From assembly GCF_016859125.1 (NCBI RefSeq), contig NZ_CP069338.1, forward strand, positions 8,807,501 through 8,871,500: a DNA stretch of 64,000 nt. The letters run 5' to 3'. A model generated the notes under the pieces. That model was not told where the DNA came from, searched no databases, and saw nothing but the letters and a program-made list of their open reading frames with translations. Below, in pieces: positions 16,837 to 28,663 of this stretch. Made by a program: the position numbers and the translations under genes. The stretch is from Archangium violaceum (GTDB lineage: Bacteria > Myxococcota > Myxococcia > Myxococcales > Myxococcaceae). Every line of letters starts with the position of its first letter. The stretch's first letter is position 1.

Positions 16837-17208
16837 GTGCCAACCATCAGCCAGTTGGTCCGCAAGGGCCGCGAGAAGTTGAACATCAAGGGCAAGAGCC
16901 CCGCTCTGAAGGAGTGCCCTCAGAAGCGTGGCGTCTGCACCCGCGTGTACACCACCACTCCGAAGAAGCCGAACTCGGCGCTCCGTAAGGTGGCGCGTGT
17001 TCGTCTGACGAACGGGATCGAGGTCACCTCGTACATCCCGGGCGTGGGTCACAACCTCCAGGAGCACTCGGTGGTGATGATCCGCGGAGGCCGTGTGAAG
17101 GATCTCCCGGGTGTTCGCTACCACATCATCCGCGGCACGCTGGACTCCGTGGGCGTGGCCGGCCGCAAGCAGAGCCGTTCGAAGTACGGCGCCAAGCGCC
17201 CGAGCTGA
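16837..17208 (+). CDS. rpsL: 30S ribosomal protein S12
   Basis: The 123-residue product has the invariant S12 segments [24 protein letters not shown], and the streptomycin-region KPNSALRK with Lys at the usual resistance positions, so a streptomycin-sensitive form is expected. It starts at GTG with a purine-rich ribosome-binding site (GGAAGGAAGAGAAG) upstream. It is the first gene of the str segment; unlike in many proteobacteria, rpoBC is not directly upstream. Confidence 0.98.
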   Translation: MPTISQLVRKGREKLNIKGKSPALKECPQKRGVCTRVYTTTPKKPNSALRKVARVRLTNGIEVTSYIPGVGHNLQEHSVVMIRGGRVKDLPGVRYHIIRGTLDSVGVAGRKQSRSKYGAKRPS

Positions 17209-17358
17209 TCCGGGTCTCCGGGTCGTTGATCACCTTCGTTTCATCCGTTTAGGACGCTTGCCCCGCACCCTGGGGAGCTTCCTTGATTTCGCCAACGCAG
17301 TTGAAGCCCCACGAAGGCTCCCGGGTGCATGGGAGCGGGGCGTAAGGGATACAGAGCA

Positions 17359-17829
17359 ATGCCTCGTCGTCGCGTAGTAGCCAAGCGCAAGATCCTTCCC
17401 GATCCGAAGTTCCAGGACCGCCTCGTCACGAAGTTCGTGAACGACCTGATGCGCAAGGGGAAGAAGTCCATCGCCGAGCGGGTGTGCTACGGCGCCTTCG
17501 CCCTCATCGAGGAGCGTGCGAAGGAGGACCCCCTCAAGACCTTCAAGAAGGCCCTGGACAACGTCAAGCCCGTGCTCGAGGTGAAGAGCCGCCGCGTCGG
17601 TGGCGCCACCTACCAGGTTCCCGTGGAGGTCCGTCAGGACCGCCGCGTGGCGCTGGGCATGCGCTGGATCATCACCTACGCCAAGGCGCGCGGTGAGAAG
17701 ACGGCGATGGAGAAGCTGGCGGGCGAGATCATGGACGCCGCCAACAACCGCGGCAACGCGGTGAAGAAGCGCGAGGACACGCACAAGATGGCCGAGGCCA
17801 ACAAGGCCTTCGCCCACTACCGCTGGTAG
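17359..17829 (+). CDS. rpsG: 30S ribosomal protein S7
   Basis: The 156-residue product opens with [16 protein letters not shown] and contains the conserved [14 protein letters not shown] and [10 protein letters not shown] segments. It nucleates assembly of the 30S head. A 150-base gap separates it from rpsL and contains short inverted repeats such as GCTCCC/GGGAGC. Length and sequence are typical. Confidence 0.98.
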   Translation: MPRRRVVAKRKILPDPKFQDRLVTKFVNDLMRKGKKSIAERVCYGAFALIEERAKEDPLKTFKKALDNVKPVLEVKSRRVGGATYQVPVEVRQDRRVALGMRWIITYAKARGEKTAMEKLAGEIMDAANNRGNAVKKREDTHKMAEANKAFAHYRW

Positions 17830-17838
17830 TCCTGGCGT

Positions 17839-17889
17839 CCTGAAGTGCCCGGCACCCGGATGCGGCCTCCCGCGTCCGGGTGTTTCAGG
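17839..17889 (+). promoter_or_regulatory. Two-tier hairpin in the rpsG-fusA gap
   Basis: CACCCGGA (17853-17860) pairs perfectly with TCCGGGTG (17875-17882), and outside it CCTGAA (17839-17844) pairs with TTCAGG (17884-17889). In E. coli, S7 represses the str operon through a structure between rpsL and rpsG. This structure lies one gap later, so any regulatory role is inference. Confidence 0.45.
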
Positions 17890-17968
17890 TCTTTGACATC
17901 CGTTTCGTTGGTTTCGTGGTTGGAGGGCAGGGGATTGGGCCCGCCCCGTTCTGGAGAGGTTCGGAGAC

Positions 17969-20044
17969 ATGCCTCGCGAGTACCCGCTCGAGCGCTATCG
18001 CAACATCGGCATCATGGCGCACATCGATGCCGGCAAGACCACGACCACGGAGCGGATCCTGTTCTACACAGGAGCCATCCACAAGATGGGCGAGGTGCAT
18101 GAAGGCACCACGACCACGGACTGGATGCCCCAGGAGCGCGAGCGCGGCATCACGATCACCTCGGCCGCCATCACCGCCTTCTGGAATCGGAGCGATCAGA
18201 AGTACCGCATCAACATCATCGACACGCCGGGCCACGTGGACTTCACCATCGAGGTGGAGCGCTCGCTGCGCGTGCTGGACGGGGCCATCGCGGTCTTCGA
18301 CGGCGTGAACGGTGTGGAGCCCCAGTCCGAGACGGTCTGGCGCCAGGCGGACAAGTACAAGGTCCCCCGCATCTGCTTCGTGAACAAGATGGACCGGGTG
18401 GGCGCGGACTACACGATGTCCGTCAACTCGATCCGCGAGAAGCTGGGCGCGCGTCCGGTGCGCATGCAGCTCCCGCTGGGCACCGAGGACAAGCTGCGCG
18501 GCGTCATCGACCTGGTGCGGATGAAGGCGCTCGTGTTCCATGATTCGGAGCAGGGCAGCCGGTATGACGTGGTGGACATCCCCGAGGAGTTCCTCGAGGA
18601 GGCCAACGCGGCCCGGAGCGAGCTCGTGGAGACCGCGGCCGAGCAGGACGACGCGCTCACCGAGAAGTTCCTCGAGGGCCAGGAACTCACCGAGGCGGAG
18701 ATCCGCGTCGCCATCCGCAAGGGGTGTCTGGGGCTGAAGATCTTCCCCGTGTTCTGTGGCTCGGCCTTCAAGCACAAGGGCGTGCAGCCGCTGCTGGACG
18801 CGGTGGTGGACTACCTGCCCAACCCGCTGGAAGTCCCCCCGGTGCACGGCAAGAGCCCCAAGGGCGAGGACGAGATCCGCGAGACGGATGACAAGGCGCC
18901 GTTCAGCGCGCTGGCGTTCAAGATCATGAACGACCCGGCGTTCCAGTCACAGACGCTGACGTTCCTCCGCATCTACTCGGGCAAGCTGGAGGCGGGCACC
19001 GCCGCGTGGAACTCGGTGAAGGGCAAGCGCGAGCGCATCAGCCGGCTGGTGCAGATGCGCGCGGACAAGAAGGACGAGGTCCAGGAGTGCTACGCCGGTG
19101 ACATCTGCGCGGTGGTGGGCCTGAAGCTGGCGACCACGGGCGACACGCTCTGTGACGACAAGCACCCCATCATCCTGGAGCGGATGGAGTTCCCCGAGCC
19201 CGTCATCGACGTGGCCATCGAGCCGAAGTCCACGGCGGACCAGGACAAGATCATCGCCAGCCTGGCGCGTCTGGCGATGGAGGATCCGTCCTTCCGGGTG
19301 AAGACGAACGAGGAGACGGGGCAGACCATCATCGCCGGCATGGGCGAGCTGCACCTGGACATCATCGTCGACCGACTGCTGCGCGAGTTCAAGGTCGACG
19401 CCAACGTGGGCAAGCCCCAGGTGGCCTACCGCGAGACGATCACCAAGGCGGTGCAGTCCGAGGGCAAGTACATCCGCCAGGCGGGTGGCAAGGGGATGTA
19501 CGGCCACATCAACCTGCGGGTGATGCCCAGCGAGCCGGGCGCGGGCTTCGTCTTCGAGAACCAGATCGTGGGCGGGGTGGTGACCAAGGAGTTCGTGGAG
19601 GCGGCGAAGCAGGGCGTCCAGGAAGCCATGCAGAGCGGCCCCATCGCGGGCTACCCCATGCTGGACATCAGGGTGGAGGCCTACGACGGCTCGATGCACG
19701 ACGTGGACTCCAACGAGATGGCCTTCAAGATCGCCGGCTCGATGGCCTTCCGGGACGCCGTGCGCACCGCCGACCCCGTGCTCCTCGAGCCCATCATGGA
19801 CTGCGAGATCGTCACCCCGGACGACTTCACGGGGGACGTCATCGGCGATCTCAATGGACGCCGGGGGAAGATCATGGGCATGGAGCCTCGGCCGGGGGGC
19901 GTGCAGGCAATTCACGCCCAGGTGCCTCTGGCCAGGATGTTCGGGTACTCGACCGACCTGCGCAGCCGCAGTCAGGGAAGAGCGACGTACACCATGCGGT
20001 TCAGCCACTACGCGCCGGCAGCGAAGGACGCGCTGAACCGTTGA
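17969..20044 (+). CDS. fusA: Elongation factor G
   Basis: The 691-residue translational GTPase has the P-loop [15 protein letters not shown], switch [15 protein letters not shown], and NKMD, followed by EF-G domains II-V ending in QSRGRAT-like sequence. It catalyses ribosomal translocation. A GGAGA ribosome-binding site precedes ATG 17969. It follows rpsG and precedes tuf as in the classical str operon. Confidence 0.98.
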   Translation: MPREYPLERYRNIGIMAHIDAGKTTTTERILFYTGAIHKMGEVHEGTTTTDWMPQERERGITITSAAITAFWNRSDQKYRINIIDTPGHVDFTIEVERSLRVLDGAIAVFDGVNGVEPQSETVWRQADKYKVPRICFVNKMDRVGADYTMSVNSIREKLGARPVRMQLPLGTEDKLRGVIDLVRMKALVFHDSEQGSRYDVVDIPEEFLEEANAARSELVETAAEQDDALTEKFLEGQELTEAEIRVAIRKGCLGLKIFPVFCGSAFKHKGVQPLLDAVVDYLPNPLEVPPVHGKSPKGEDEIRETDDKAPFSALAFKIMNDPAFQSQTLTFLRIYSGKLEAGTAAWNSVKGKRERISRLVQMRADKKDEVQECYAGDICAVVGLKLATTGDTLCDDKHPIILERMEFPEPVIDVAIEPKSTADQDKIIASLARLAMEDPSFRVKTNEETGQTIIAGMGELHLDIIVDRLLREFKVDANVGKPQVAYRETITKAVQSEGKYIRQAGGKGMYGHINLRVMPSEPGAGFVFENQIVGGVVTKEFVEAAKQGVQEAMQSGPIAGYPMLDIRVEAYDGSMHDVDSNEMAFKIAGSMAFRDAVRTADPVLLEPIMDCEIVTPDDFTGDVIGDLNGRRGKIMGMEPRPGGVQAIHAQVPLARMFGYSTDLRSRSQGRATYTMRFSHYAPAAKDALNR

Positions 20045-20131
20045 TGTGACCGGCTCCCTGAGAGGGGAGTGGGCGATTTAGATTGACGTTTCCGCGGGTT
20101 TGGAGCACGACGCAGCACCTTTTCTCGATTC

Positions 20132-20147
20132 GGCCGGTAAGCCGGCC
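20132..20147 (+). other. Small hairpin just upstream of tuf
   Basis: GGCCGG (20132-20137) pairs with CCGGCC (20142-20147) around a TAAG loop. It is followed by GAGGAG, the likely tuf ribosome-binding site. It may tune tuf translation or mRNA processing. Confidence 0.35.
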
Positions 20148-20162
20148 TCGCGAGGAGCAGCA

Positions 20163-21353
<1,191 letters not shown>

Positions 21354-21365
21354 TATTCGGAAGTA

Positions 21366-21407
21366 CCCACCTGCCCCGGCGTTCCGGGTGGAAAAAAGCC
21401 GGGGCAG
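21366..21407 (+). promoter_or_regulatory. Competing hairpins after tuf (possible attenuator or terminator)
   Basis: CTGCCCCGGC (21371-21380) pairs perfectly with GCCGGGGCAG (21398-21407), with an A-run in the loop. Alternatively CCCACC (21366-21371) pairs with GGGTGG (21386-21391). The two folds exclude each other and lie between tuf and rpsJ, where transcription could be attenuated. Confidence 0.45.
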
Positions 21408-21418
21408 TGGGAATAAGG

Positions 21419-21448
21419 TTGCAAACACGGGGACTGCGGTGGTACAAG
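21419..21448 (+). promoter_or_regulatory. Candidate promoter for the S10 segment
   Basis: TTGCAA at 21419-21424 and TACAAG at 21443-21448 are separated by 18 bases, 99 bases upstream of rpsJ. The match is moderate; it would allow the S10 segment to be expressed independently of tuf. Confidence 0.35.
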
Positions 21449-21546
21449 CCGCGCCCCTTCGAAGAGACGGCTCTGTGACATCCAGGGGACGTTGGGCGTA
21501 GCGCCTCCCACAGGCAGGCAGAGGCCGTACAAAGAGGTTTTTGCGA

Positions 21547-21855
21547 ATGGCGACACAGAAGATCCGCATCCGGCTGAAGGCCTACGACTCCAAGCTCCTG
21601 GATCAGAGCGCTGGGGAGATCGTCGAGACGGCGCGGCGCACGGGCGCCAAGGTTGCCGGTCCGATCCCCCTGCCCACGCGCATCAACAAGTTCACGGTTC
21701 TGCGCTCGCCGCACGTGGACAAGAAGAGCCGCGAGCAGTTCGAGATCCGCACGCACAAGCGCCTGCTCGATATCCTCGAGCCGACCCAGCAGACGCTGGA
21801 CGCGCTGATGAAGCTGGATCTCTCGGCCGGTGTTGACGTGGAGATCAAGTCCTGA
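21547..21855 (+). CDS. rpsJ: 30S ribosomal protein S10 (NusE)
   Basis: The 102-residue product begins [20 protein letters not shown] and carries the conserved [19 protein letters not shown]. Besides its role in the 30S head, S10 is the antitermination factor NusE. ATG 21547 gives the canonical N-terminus; the upstream TTG at 21541 is less likely. In most bacteria rplC follows, but here only 53 bases separate rpsJ from rplD. Confidence 0.97.
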   Translation: MATQKIRIRLKAYDSKLLDQSAGEIVETARRTGAKVAGPIPLPTRINKFTVLRSPHVDKKSREQFEIRTHKRLLDILEPTQQTLDALMKLDLSAGVDVEIKS

Positions 21856-21908
21856 GGAAGCGGGGCTGAGCCCTCGCGGTTCCACTCCGTTCCCCAGAGG
21901 AAAGAGCC

Positions 21909-22532
21909 ATGGCGAAGTTCGACGTAGTCGATCTGGATTTGAAGAAGGTGTCGGAGCTTGAGCTCTCCGACGAGGTCTTCGGCGCCGAGCCGAACGCGAA
22001 CCTCTTTTACGAGGTCGCGAAGATGCAGCAGATCAACCGGCGCCGGGGTACGGTGGCGGTGAAGAACACCTCGCTGGTGAGCGGCGGTGGCAAGAAGCCC
22101 TGGAAGCAGAAGGGCACCGGCCGCGCTCGTCAGGGTTCCATCCGCGCTTCCCACTGGGTGGGCGGCGGTAAGGCGATGGGCCCGAAGCCGCGGGACTACT
22201 TCTACCGTCCTCCGAAGAAGGTCCGTCGCGGTGCGCTCAAGGCGGCCCTGTCGCTGCGCGCCCGTGAGAAGACGCTCATCATCGTGAGCGACTTCAACCT
22301 GGCTGCTCCAAAGAGCAAGCAGGCCTTCGAGGCTCTGACCAAGCGGCTGAAGCTGGCCGACGCACTGGTCATCGATGCCAAGGACAACACCAACCTGCAC
22401 CGCAGCGTGCGCAACCTGGCGAAGTTCGATGTTCTGCCCCCCGAGGGTCTGAACCTCGAGTCCGTGCTCCGCCACAAGCACCTGGTGCTCACTTCCTCGG
22501 CCGCCAAGGCCATCGAGGGGGCGCTCTCGTGA
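21909..22532 (+). CDS. rplD: 50S ribosomal protein L4
   Basis: The 207-residue product has the L4 signature [21 protein letters not shown] in its exposed loop and a typical C-terminal Rossmann-like part. L4 lines the nascent-peptide tunnel and in E. coli autoregulates the S10 operon. AGAGGAAAGAGCC precedes the ATG. It overlaps rplW by four bases (GTGA). The usual upstream neighbour rplC is absent. Confidence 0.97.
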   Translation: MAKFDVVDLDLKKVSELELSDEVFGAEPNANLFYEVAKMQQINRRRGTVAVKNTSLVSGGGKKPWKQKGTGRARQGSIRASHWVGGGKAMGPKPRDYFYRPPKKVRRGALKAALSLRAREKTLIIVSDFNLAAPKSKQAFEALTKRLKLADALVIDAKDNTNLHRSVRNLAKFDVLPPEGLNLESVLRHKHLVLTSSAAKAIEGALS

Positions 22533-22822
22533 ATATCAACGACGTCATCAAGGGACCGCTCATCACCGAGAAGCTGGACGCGGCCCGCGAGAAGTTCCGG
22601 CAGTACTCGTTCATCGTCGACAAGAAGGCCACGAAGTACGACGTGGCCCGCGCCGTCGAGCAACTCTTCAAGGTGAACGTCGAGGGCGTGCGGACCAACA
22701 TCGTCCGCGGCAAGACCAAGCGGGTGGGCCGCTCGATTGGCAAGCGGCCGAACTTCAAGAAGGCGGTCGTCACCCTCAAGGAGGGGGACAAGATCGAACT
22801 CTTCGAGGGAGGCGCGGTCTAG
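22529..22822 (+). CDS. rplW: 50S ribosomal protein L23
   Basis: The 97-residue product starts at GTG overlapping the rplD stop. It has the L23 pattern IKGPLITEK ... [22 protein letters not shown] ... GKTKRVG. L23 surrounds the tunnel exit and docks trigger factor and SRP. Confidence 0.97.
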   Translation: MNINDVIKGPLITEKLDAAREKFRQYSFIVDKKATKYDVARAVEQLFKVNVEGVRTNIVRGKTKRVGRSIGKRPNFKKAVVTLKEGDKIELFEGGAV

Positions 22823-22854
22823 CGCACGGCGCTGACCGACGTTGAGGAACCACC

Positions 22855-23700
<846 letters not shown>

Positions 23701-23715
23701 TCGAGGGTTCACGCA

Positions 23716-23997
23716 ATGGCGCGTTCGATCAAGAAGGGTCCGTTCGTCGATGGGTACCTCGTGAAGAAGATCGAGGACATGATCAAGACGAACAAGAAGA
23801 GTGTTGTGAAGACGTGGTCCCGGCGTTCCACCATCCTGCCGGAGTTCGTGGGACACACCTTCGCGGTGCACAACGGCCGCAAGTTCATCCCCGTCTTCGT
23901 GACCGAGAACATGGTGGGCCACAAGCTCGGCGAGTTCGCCCCGACCCGTACGTTCGGTGGTCACTCGGCGGAGAAGAAGGTCGCCAAGGGCAAGTAG
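23716..23997 (+). CDS. rpsS: 30S ribosomal protein S19
   Basis: The 93-residue product opens [15 protein letters not shown] and includes [21 protein letters not shown] and [13 protein letters not shown]. It binds the 30S head with S13. It follows rplB by 15 bases. Confidence 0.98.
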   Translation: MARSIKKGPFVDGYLVKKIEDMIKTNKKSVVKTWSRRSTILPEFVGHTFAVHNGRKFIPVFVTENMVGHKLGEFAPTRTFGGHSAEKKVAKGK

Positions 23998-24037
23998 CCG
24001 GCCCCGCTGACAGGCGGCGTCCGCCAGAGGAGATGAC

Positions 24038-24382
24038 ATGGAGTCGAAGGCACATCTGAGGTTCCTGCGCATGTCGCCCCGGAAGGTTTCCACCGTGGCG
24101 GCTCTCGTCCGGGGCAAGCCGGTGGGGCAGGCCCTGAACATCCTGCGCTTCACCAGCCGCGCCGCGGCGGTTCCGGTGGCCAAGCTCATCAAGAGCGCCG
24201 TGGCCAACGCGACGGACCTGTCCAAGGGTCAGGTCGACGTGGACCGTCTCATCGTGAAGACGATCTCGGTGGATCAGGGTCCTACCCAGCGCCGCTACAT
24301 GCCGCGCGCCATGGGCCGGGCCTCGCGCATCAACAAGAAGACCAGTCACATTCACGTGGTGCTGGCGGAGGCGGCCAAGTAG
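24038..24382 (+). CDS. rplV: 50S ribosomal protein L22
   Basis: The 114-residue product contains RFLRMSPRKVSTVAALVRGK and the tunnel beta-hairpin region GPTQRRYMPRAMGRASRI followed by KKTSHIHVVL. Alterations in that hairpin are known to affect macrolide response. GAGGAGATGAC precedes the ATG. Confidence 0.98.
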   Translation: MESKAHLRFLRMSPRKVSTVAALVRGKPVGQALNILRFTSRAAAVPVAKLIKSAVANATDLSKGQVDVDRLIVKTISVDQGPTQRRYMPRAMGRASRINKKTSHIHVVLAEAAK

Positions 24383-24427
24383 CCGCCCGCCTGGCGCCCC
24401 ACGCAACCGATTCGAAGGAGAAGCACG

Positions 24428-25093
<666 letters not shown>

Positions 25094-25101
25094 CTCCCCG
25101 G

Positions 25102-25125
25102 GAGCCGTCCCGGGAGGGACGGCTC
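25102..25125 (+). other. Perfect 10-bp hairpin between rpsC and rplP
   Basis: GAGCCGTCCC (25102-25111) and GGGACGGCTC (25116-25125) pair perfectly around a GGGA tetraloop. There is no following T-run, so mRNA processing, stability or protein binding is more likely than termination. Confidence 0.5.
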
Positions 25126-25149
25126 GCTCGGGATTGAAGGACACCGACG

Positions 25150-25569
25150 ATGCTTCAGCCTGCTCGCACGAAGTACCGCAAGATGCACAAGGGCCGCACG
25201 CCCGGTCGGGCGTACCGCGGCAGCGATCTCACCTACGGTGAGTACGGCCTCATGTCCCTGCAGCCGGGGTGGATTACCTCGCGGCAGATCGAGGCGGCCC
25301 GTATCGCGATGACGCGCCACATCAAGCGTGGTGGCAAGATCTGGATCCGTGTATTCCCGGACAAGCCCATCACCAAGAAGCCCGCCGAAACCCGCATGGG
25401 TACCGGTAAGGGCGGTGTGGAGTACTACGTGGCGGTGGTCAAGCCCGGCCGCATCCTCTACGAGATGGAGGGTATGACGCCGGAGGTTGCCACGACCGCC
25501 CTGAAGCTGGCCCAGGCCAAGCTGCCGGTGCTGACGAAGATCGTCACCCGCAGCGAGCTGGCGCTCTAG
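25150..25569 (+). CDS. rplP: 50S ribosomal protein L16
   Basis: The 139-residue product opens [16 protein letters not shown] and has the conserved [20 protein letters not shown] loop that approaches the A-site tRNA. The Arg in that loop is the residue hydroxylated by YcfD in E. coli. Confidence 0.98.
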   Translation: MLQPARTKYRKMHKGRTPGRAYRGSDLTYGEYGLMSLQPGWITSRQIEAARIAMTRHIKRGGKIWIRVFPDKPITKKPAETRMGTGKGGVEYYVAVVKPGRILYEMEGMTPEVATTALKLAQAKLPVLTKIVTRSELAL

Positions 25570-25578
25570 TTCCGCCTC

Positions 25579-25608
25579 CGGGTGGCCCGCTGAGAAGAGG
25601 GCCGCCCG
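25579..25608 (+). other. Hairpin between rplP and rpmC
   Basis: CGGGTGGCCC (25579-25588) pairs with GGGCCGCCCG (25599-25608), 10 bp with one G-U pair. It is an intercistronic element without a T-run. Confidence 0.45.
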
Positions 25609-25629
25609 CTGGCTCGAGGAGATTTGAAG

Positions 25630-25836
25630 ATGGCGACTGCGAAGGAACTCAAGGAGCTCTCGGCGGATGACCTGAAGCGGCGCGCGGCCGAGCTGCGCGA
25701 GACGCTGTTCCAGGATCAGCTCAAGAGGGCGACCGGCTCGCTCGACAATCCGTCCGAGCGCACCCAGCACAAGCGCGACCTGGCGCGCATCCTGACCGTC
25801 CTGGGGGAGAAGACCCGGGCGGAGAAGAAGGCTTAG
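25630..25836 (+). CDS. rpmC: 50S ribosomal protein L29
   Basis: The 68-residue helical product [20 protein letters not shown] ends in the typical [13 protein letters not shown] helix. ATG 25630 is taken rather than TTG 25624 because it gives the usual N-terminus and GAGGAGATTTGAAG lies upstream. L29 sits near the tunnel exit beside L23. Confidence 0.96.
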   Translation: MATAKELKELSADDLKRRAAELRETLFQDQLKRATGSLDNPSERTQHKRDLARILTVLGEKTRAEKKA

Positions 25837-25846
25837 GAGCTTTTTC

Positions 25847-26161
25847 ATGGCTGAAGCGACTCAATCCACCTCTGCCAAGACCTCCACCCGCGGCCGTCCC
25901 AAGACCCGCGTGGGGATCGTGACCTCCAACAAGATGCAGAAGACGGTGGTGGTCACCGTCTCGCGCCGCGCGTCTCACCCGAAGTACGGGAAGATCATGA
26001 GCATGCGCGAGAAGTACAAGGCGCACGTCGAGGACCACGACTATCCGGCCAAGGTCACCATCAATGAGGGTGACCGGGTTCGTATCGCCGAGACCCGTCC
26101 CGCTTCGAAGGACAAGCGCTGGCGCGTGGTCGAGGTGTTGGAGAAGAGCAAGAACGTCTGA
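25847..26161 (+). CDS. rpsQ: 30S ribosomal protein S17
   Basis: The 104-residue product has the S17 core ([47 protein letters not shown]). It is preceded by a Ser/Thr-rich extension of about 18 residues not present in E. coli S17. It is a primary 16S-binding assembly protein. Confidence 0.97.
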   Translation: MAEATQSTSAKTSTRGRPKTRVGIVTSNKMQKTVVVTVSRRASHPKYGKIMSMREKYKAHVEDHDYPAKVTINEGDRVRIAETRPASKDKRWRVVEVLEKSKNV

Positions 26162-26171
26162 GCCGTCCGAG

Positions 26172-26197
26172 CTCGCGCTGCCACCCAGGCGCGCGAG
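26172..26197 (+). other. Hairpin in the rpsQ-rplN gap
   Basis: CTCGCGC (26172-26178) pairs with GCGCGAG (26191-26197). A perfect GGCTCGAGCC palindrome follows at 26203-26212. This is structured intercistronic sequence of unknown role. Confidence 0.35.
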
Positions 26198-26268
26198 GCC
26201 GTGGCTCGAGCCGCGCGGTGCCCCTCCTCACCGGAAGGGCCTGCCGTAGCTGAGATAGGAGATTCCAG

Positions 26269-26637
26269 ATGATTCAGATGACGAGCGTGCTCGACGTGGC
26301 CGACAACTCGGGCGCCAAGAAGGTGTTCTGCATCAAGGTGCTCGGTGGCTCGAAGCGCAAGTACGCGTCCATCGGCGATGTGATCGTCGTGTCGGTGCGC
26401 GAGGCGCTGCCGAACTCCAAGGTGAAGAAGGGTGATGTGGCCAAGGCCGTCATCGTGCGCACCGCGCGCGAGGTGGGCCGTCCGGATGGCAGCTACATCA
26501 AGTTCGATGGCAACTCCGCCGTCCTCATCAACAAGGACATGGAGCCCATCGGGACGCGCATCTTCGGGCCGGTCGCCCGCGAGCTCCGCGCCCGCAAGTT
26601 CATGAAGATCATCTCGCTCGCTCCCGAGGTCCTCTAG
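26269..26637 (+). CDS. rplN: 50S ribosomal protein L14
   Basis: The 122-residue product opens [20 protein letters not shown] and contains [28 protein letters not shown] and [13 protein letters not shown], all L14 signatures. It forms an intersubunit bridge and is the binding site of silencing factor RsfS. It is the first gene of the spc segment. Confidence 0.98.
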   Translation: MIQMTSVLDVADNSGAKKVFCIKVLGGSKRKYASIGDVIVVSVREALPNSKVKKGDVAKAVIVRTAREVGRPDGSYIKFDGNSAVLINKDMEPIGTRIFGPVARELRARKFMKIISLAPEVL

Positions 26638-26674
26638 TAGGGCGTCAGGCGGTCCGCGAGGAGGGAGAGGAACC

Positions 26675-27004
26675 ATGGAGAAGCTCAAGGTTGGAGACAC
26701 CGTCCAGGTCATCGCCGGCGCCGAGCGCTCGGAGAAGACCCCGGCGAGCAAGCGCGGGAAGATCCTGAAGATCGACCGTGAGGCCCAGCGGGTGACCGTC
26801 GAGGGCGTGCGCCTGGTCAAGCGGCACCTGCGCAAGACGCCCCAGCAGCCCGAGGGCGGCATCGTGGAGAAGCCGGGCACCATCCACATCTCGGACGTCC
26901 AGCTGGTTTGCGCCAAGTGCGACAAGCCGACCCGCGTGGGCATCCGGGCCGATGGGGACAAGAAGAAGCGGTTCTGCAAGAACTGCGACGCCCTGATTGA
27001 CTAG
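26675..27004 (+). CDS. rplX: 50S ribosomal protein L24
   Basis: The 109-residue product has the KOW motif ([24 protein letters not shown]). Its C-terminal part carries two CxxC pairs (CAKC, CKNC), probably a zinc ribbon as in many non-enteric L24 proteins. It is an initiator of 50S assembly. A strongly structured gap separates it from rplE. Confidence 0.97.
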   Translation: MEKLKVGDTVQVIAGAERSEKTPASKRGKILKIDREAQRVTVEGVRLVKRHLRKTPQQPEGGIVEKPGTIHISDVQLVCAKCDKPTRVGIRADGDKKKRFCKNCDALID

Positions 27005-27022
27005 GGGCGCGGGTTCGGGCAT

Positions 27023-27073
27023 GTATGCGCGCCCTTTGTCCTACCCGGATGAGGGGAGGACGGGCGTGCATAC
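27023..27073 (+). promoter_or_regulatory. Long hairpin in the rplX-rplE gap, candidate r-protein control element
   Basis: GTATGCGCGCCC (27023-27034) pairs with GGGCGTGCATAC (27062-27073), 12 bp with one G-U pair. Immediately inside, GTCCT (27038-27042) pairs with AGGAC (27057-27061), leaving a three-base TTT bulge. E. coli S8 represses the spc operon at the rplE start, so the location is suggestive. S8 binding here is inference. Confidence 0.55.
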
Positions 27074-27178
27074 CCGGGGCTCCGAAAGACCCATGGGGGC
27101 TCCGGTGTTTCCAGTTTCCACGCAGTACTGATCGGCGCGCTGGGTCCACGACGGCGTTCCGAAGCAGAGGACAAGACG

Positions 27179-27829
27179 ATGGCTGAAGAGAAGAAGGACG
27201 CGGCGAAGAAGGAGAAGAAGGGCCGCAAGAAGGAAGAGCTCAAGAAGGCAGGTTTCGCGGCGAACATCGAGGAGGGTCTCGAGGCCAAGCCGGCGCGTCT
27301 GAAGCTGCGCTTCCGCAAGGAAGGCGTGCCCGCGCTGATGAAGGAGCTGGGCCTCAAGAACCCGATGGAGGTTCCTCGCCTCGAGAAGATCGTCGTCAAC
27401 ATGGGTCTGGGCGAGGCGCTCGCCAACGCCAAGATCCTCGAGTCCGCCGTGGACCAGCTGGGTGCCATCACCGGTCAGAAGCCCGTGGTGACCCGCGCCC
27501 GCAAGTCCATCGCGAACTTCAAGCTGCGCCAGGGCCAGGCGATCGGTGCCGCCGTCACGCTGCGCGGCGACCGGATGTACGAGTTCCTGGACCGCCTCAT
27601 CACCGTCGCGCTGCCGCGCGTGCGTGACTTCAAGGGCGTGTCCCCCAAGGCGTTCGACGGGAAGGGCAACTACACGCTCGGCGTGCGCGAGCAGATCATC
27701 TTCCCGGAAATCAACTACGACCAGATCGAGAAGGTGAAGGGGCTGAACATCAGCTTCGTCACCACTGCGGCGAACGATGAGCAGGGGCTGGCGCTGATGC
27801 GTCACTTCGGCATGCCGTTCCGCCAGTAA
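27179..27829 (+). CDS. rplE: 50S ribosomal protein L5
   Basis: The 216-residue product has the L5 core ([48 protein letters not shown]). An N-terminal Lys/Glu-rich extension of about 35 residues ([20 protein letters not shown]) is absent from E. coli L5 (about 179 aa). L5 binds 5S rRNA and contacts the P-site tRNA. A purine-rich site (GCAGAGGACAAG) precedes the ATG. Confidence 0.97.
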   Translation: MAEEKKDAAKKEKKGRKKEELKKAGFAANIEEGLEAKPARLKLRFRKEGVPALMKELGLKNPMEVPRLEKIVVNMGLGEALANAKILESAVDQLGAITGQKPVVTRARKSIANFKLRQGQAIGAAVTLRGDRMYEFLDRLITVALPRVRDFKGVSPKAFDGKGNYTLGVREQIIFPEINYDQIEKVKGLNISFVTTAANDEQGLALMRHFGMPFRQ

Positions 27830-27844
27830 CGAGGACCCGCATCC

Positions 27845-28030
27845 ATGGCCAAGCTCTCGAAGATCGCTCAGGCGAAGCGCAAGCCGAAGTTCTCCGTCCG
27901 CGCGTACAACCGCTGCCCGTTGTGCGGTCGGCCCCGCGCGTTCCTGCGGAAGTTCAACATGTGCCGTATCTGCTTCCGGCACCGCGCCCTCCGCGGCGAG
28001 ATCACCGGCGTCACCAAGTCGTCCTGGTAG
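27845..28030 (+). CDS. rpsN: 30S ribosomal protein S14, zinc-binding type
   Basis: The 61-residue short form of S14 contains two CxxC pairs ([12 protein letters not shown] and [12 protein letters not shown]), the zinc-binding (C+) type. It is a late-assembling protein of the 30S head. It lies between rplE and rpsH as expected. Confidence 0.98.
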   Translation: MAKLSKIAQAKRKPKFSVRAYNRCPLCGRPRAFLRKFNMCRICFRHRALRGEITGVTKSSW

Positions 28031-28074
28031 TCGGACGCGGGTGTCCGGGCTCCGAGCAGGGGCCCGGGTGCCTG

Positions 28075-28096
28075 GCCCGCCCTCGAGAGGGTGGGC
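28075..28096 (+). other. Hairpin in the rpsN-rpsH gap
   Basis: GCCCGCCCT (28075-28083) pairs with AGGGTGGGC (28088-28096) around a CGAG loop. GCAG-TAG-CTGC follows at 28101-28111. The 177-base gap has no gene, and its structured character matches other gaps in this cluster. Confidence 0.4.
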
Positions 28097-28207
28097 TGAA
28101 GCAGTAGCTGCATGGCAACCGTGGCGAACCCCCGGGATGGGCCCGGCAGGCGCGGCGGTTGCGAACGCGGAGGCGGTGAGACCGCTCCGCACGGAAGGTA
28201 GCCATTC

Positions 28208-28609
28208 ATGTCGGTTGTCAACGATCCCATTGGCGACATGCTGACCCGCCTGCGCAACGGCTCGCGCGCGCGTCACGACAAGGTCGTCATCCCCCACTCG
28301 AACCTCAAGGTCGAGATCATCAAGGTTCTCAAGGCCGAGGGCTTCATCGGGGACTACACGGTCCACGAGCGCGCGCCGCAGAACGAGATCAGCGTGCAGC
28401 TGAAGTACGGTCCGGATCGCGCTCCGGCGATCACCGGCATCCGCCGCGTGTCCAAGCCCGGCTTGCGCCGGTACGTCAACTCGCGTGAGATTCCGCAGGT
28501 GCTCGGCGGTCTGGGCATCTCCATCCTGTCCACGTCGCGCGGCGTGATGGTGGACTCCGATGCTCGCAAGCAGAAGGTCGGCGGCGAGCTGCTCTGCACT
28601 GTCTACTAG
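28208..28609 (+). CDS. rpsH: 30S ribosomal protein S8
   Basis: The 133-residue product has the signatures [33 protein letters not shown] and [27 protein letters not shown]. It binds central-domain 16S rRNA and in E. coli represses its own operon. Confidence 0.98.
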   Translation: MSVVNDPIGDMLTRLRNGSRARHDKVVIPHSNLKVEIIKVLKAEGFIGDYTVHERAPQNEISVQLKYGPDRAPAITGIRRVSKPGLRRYVNSREIPQVLGGLGISILSTSRGVMVDSDARKQKVGGELLCTVY

Positions 28610-28663
28610 CCAGCTGCCCGGGTACCGCGGCCCGTGCCGCGACCTGGACTGCACGAGGGAATC

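Noticed and set aside
17893-17921. Promoter directly upstream of fusA
   Set aside because: TTGACA is present at 17893-17898 but no acceptable -10 follows at normal spacing.
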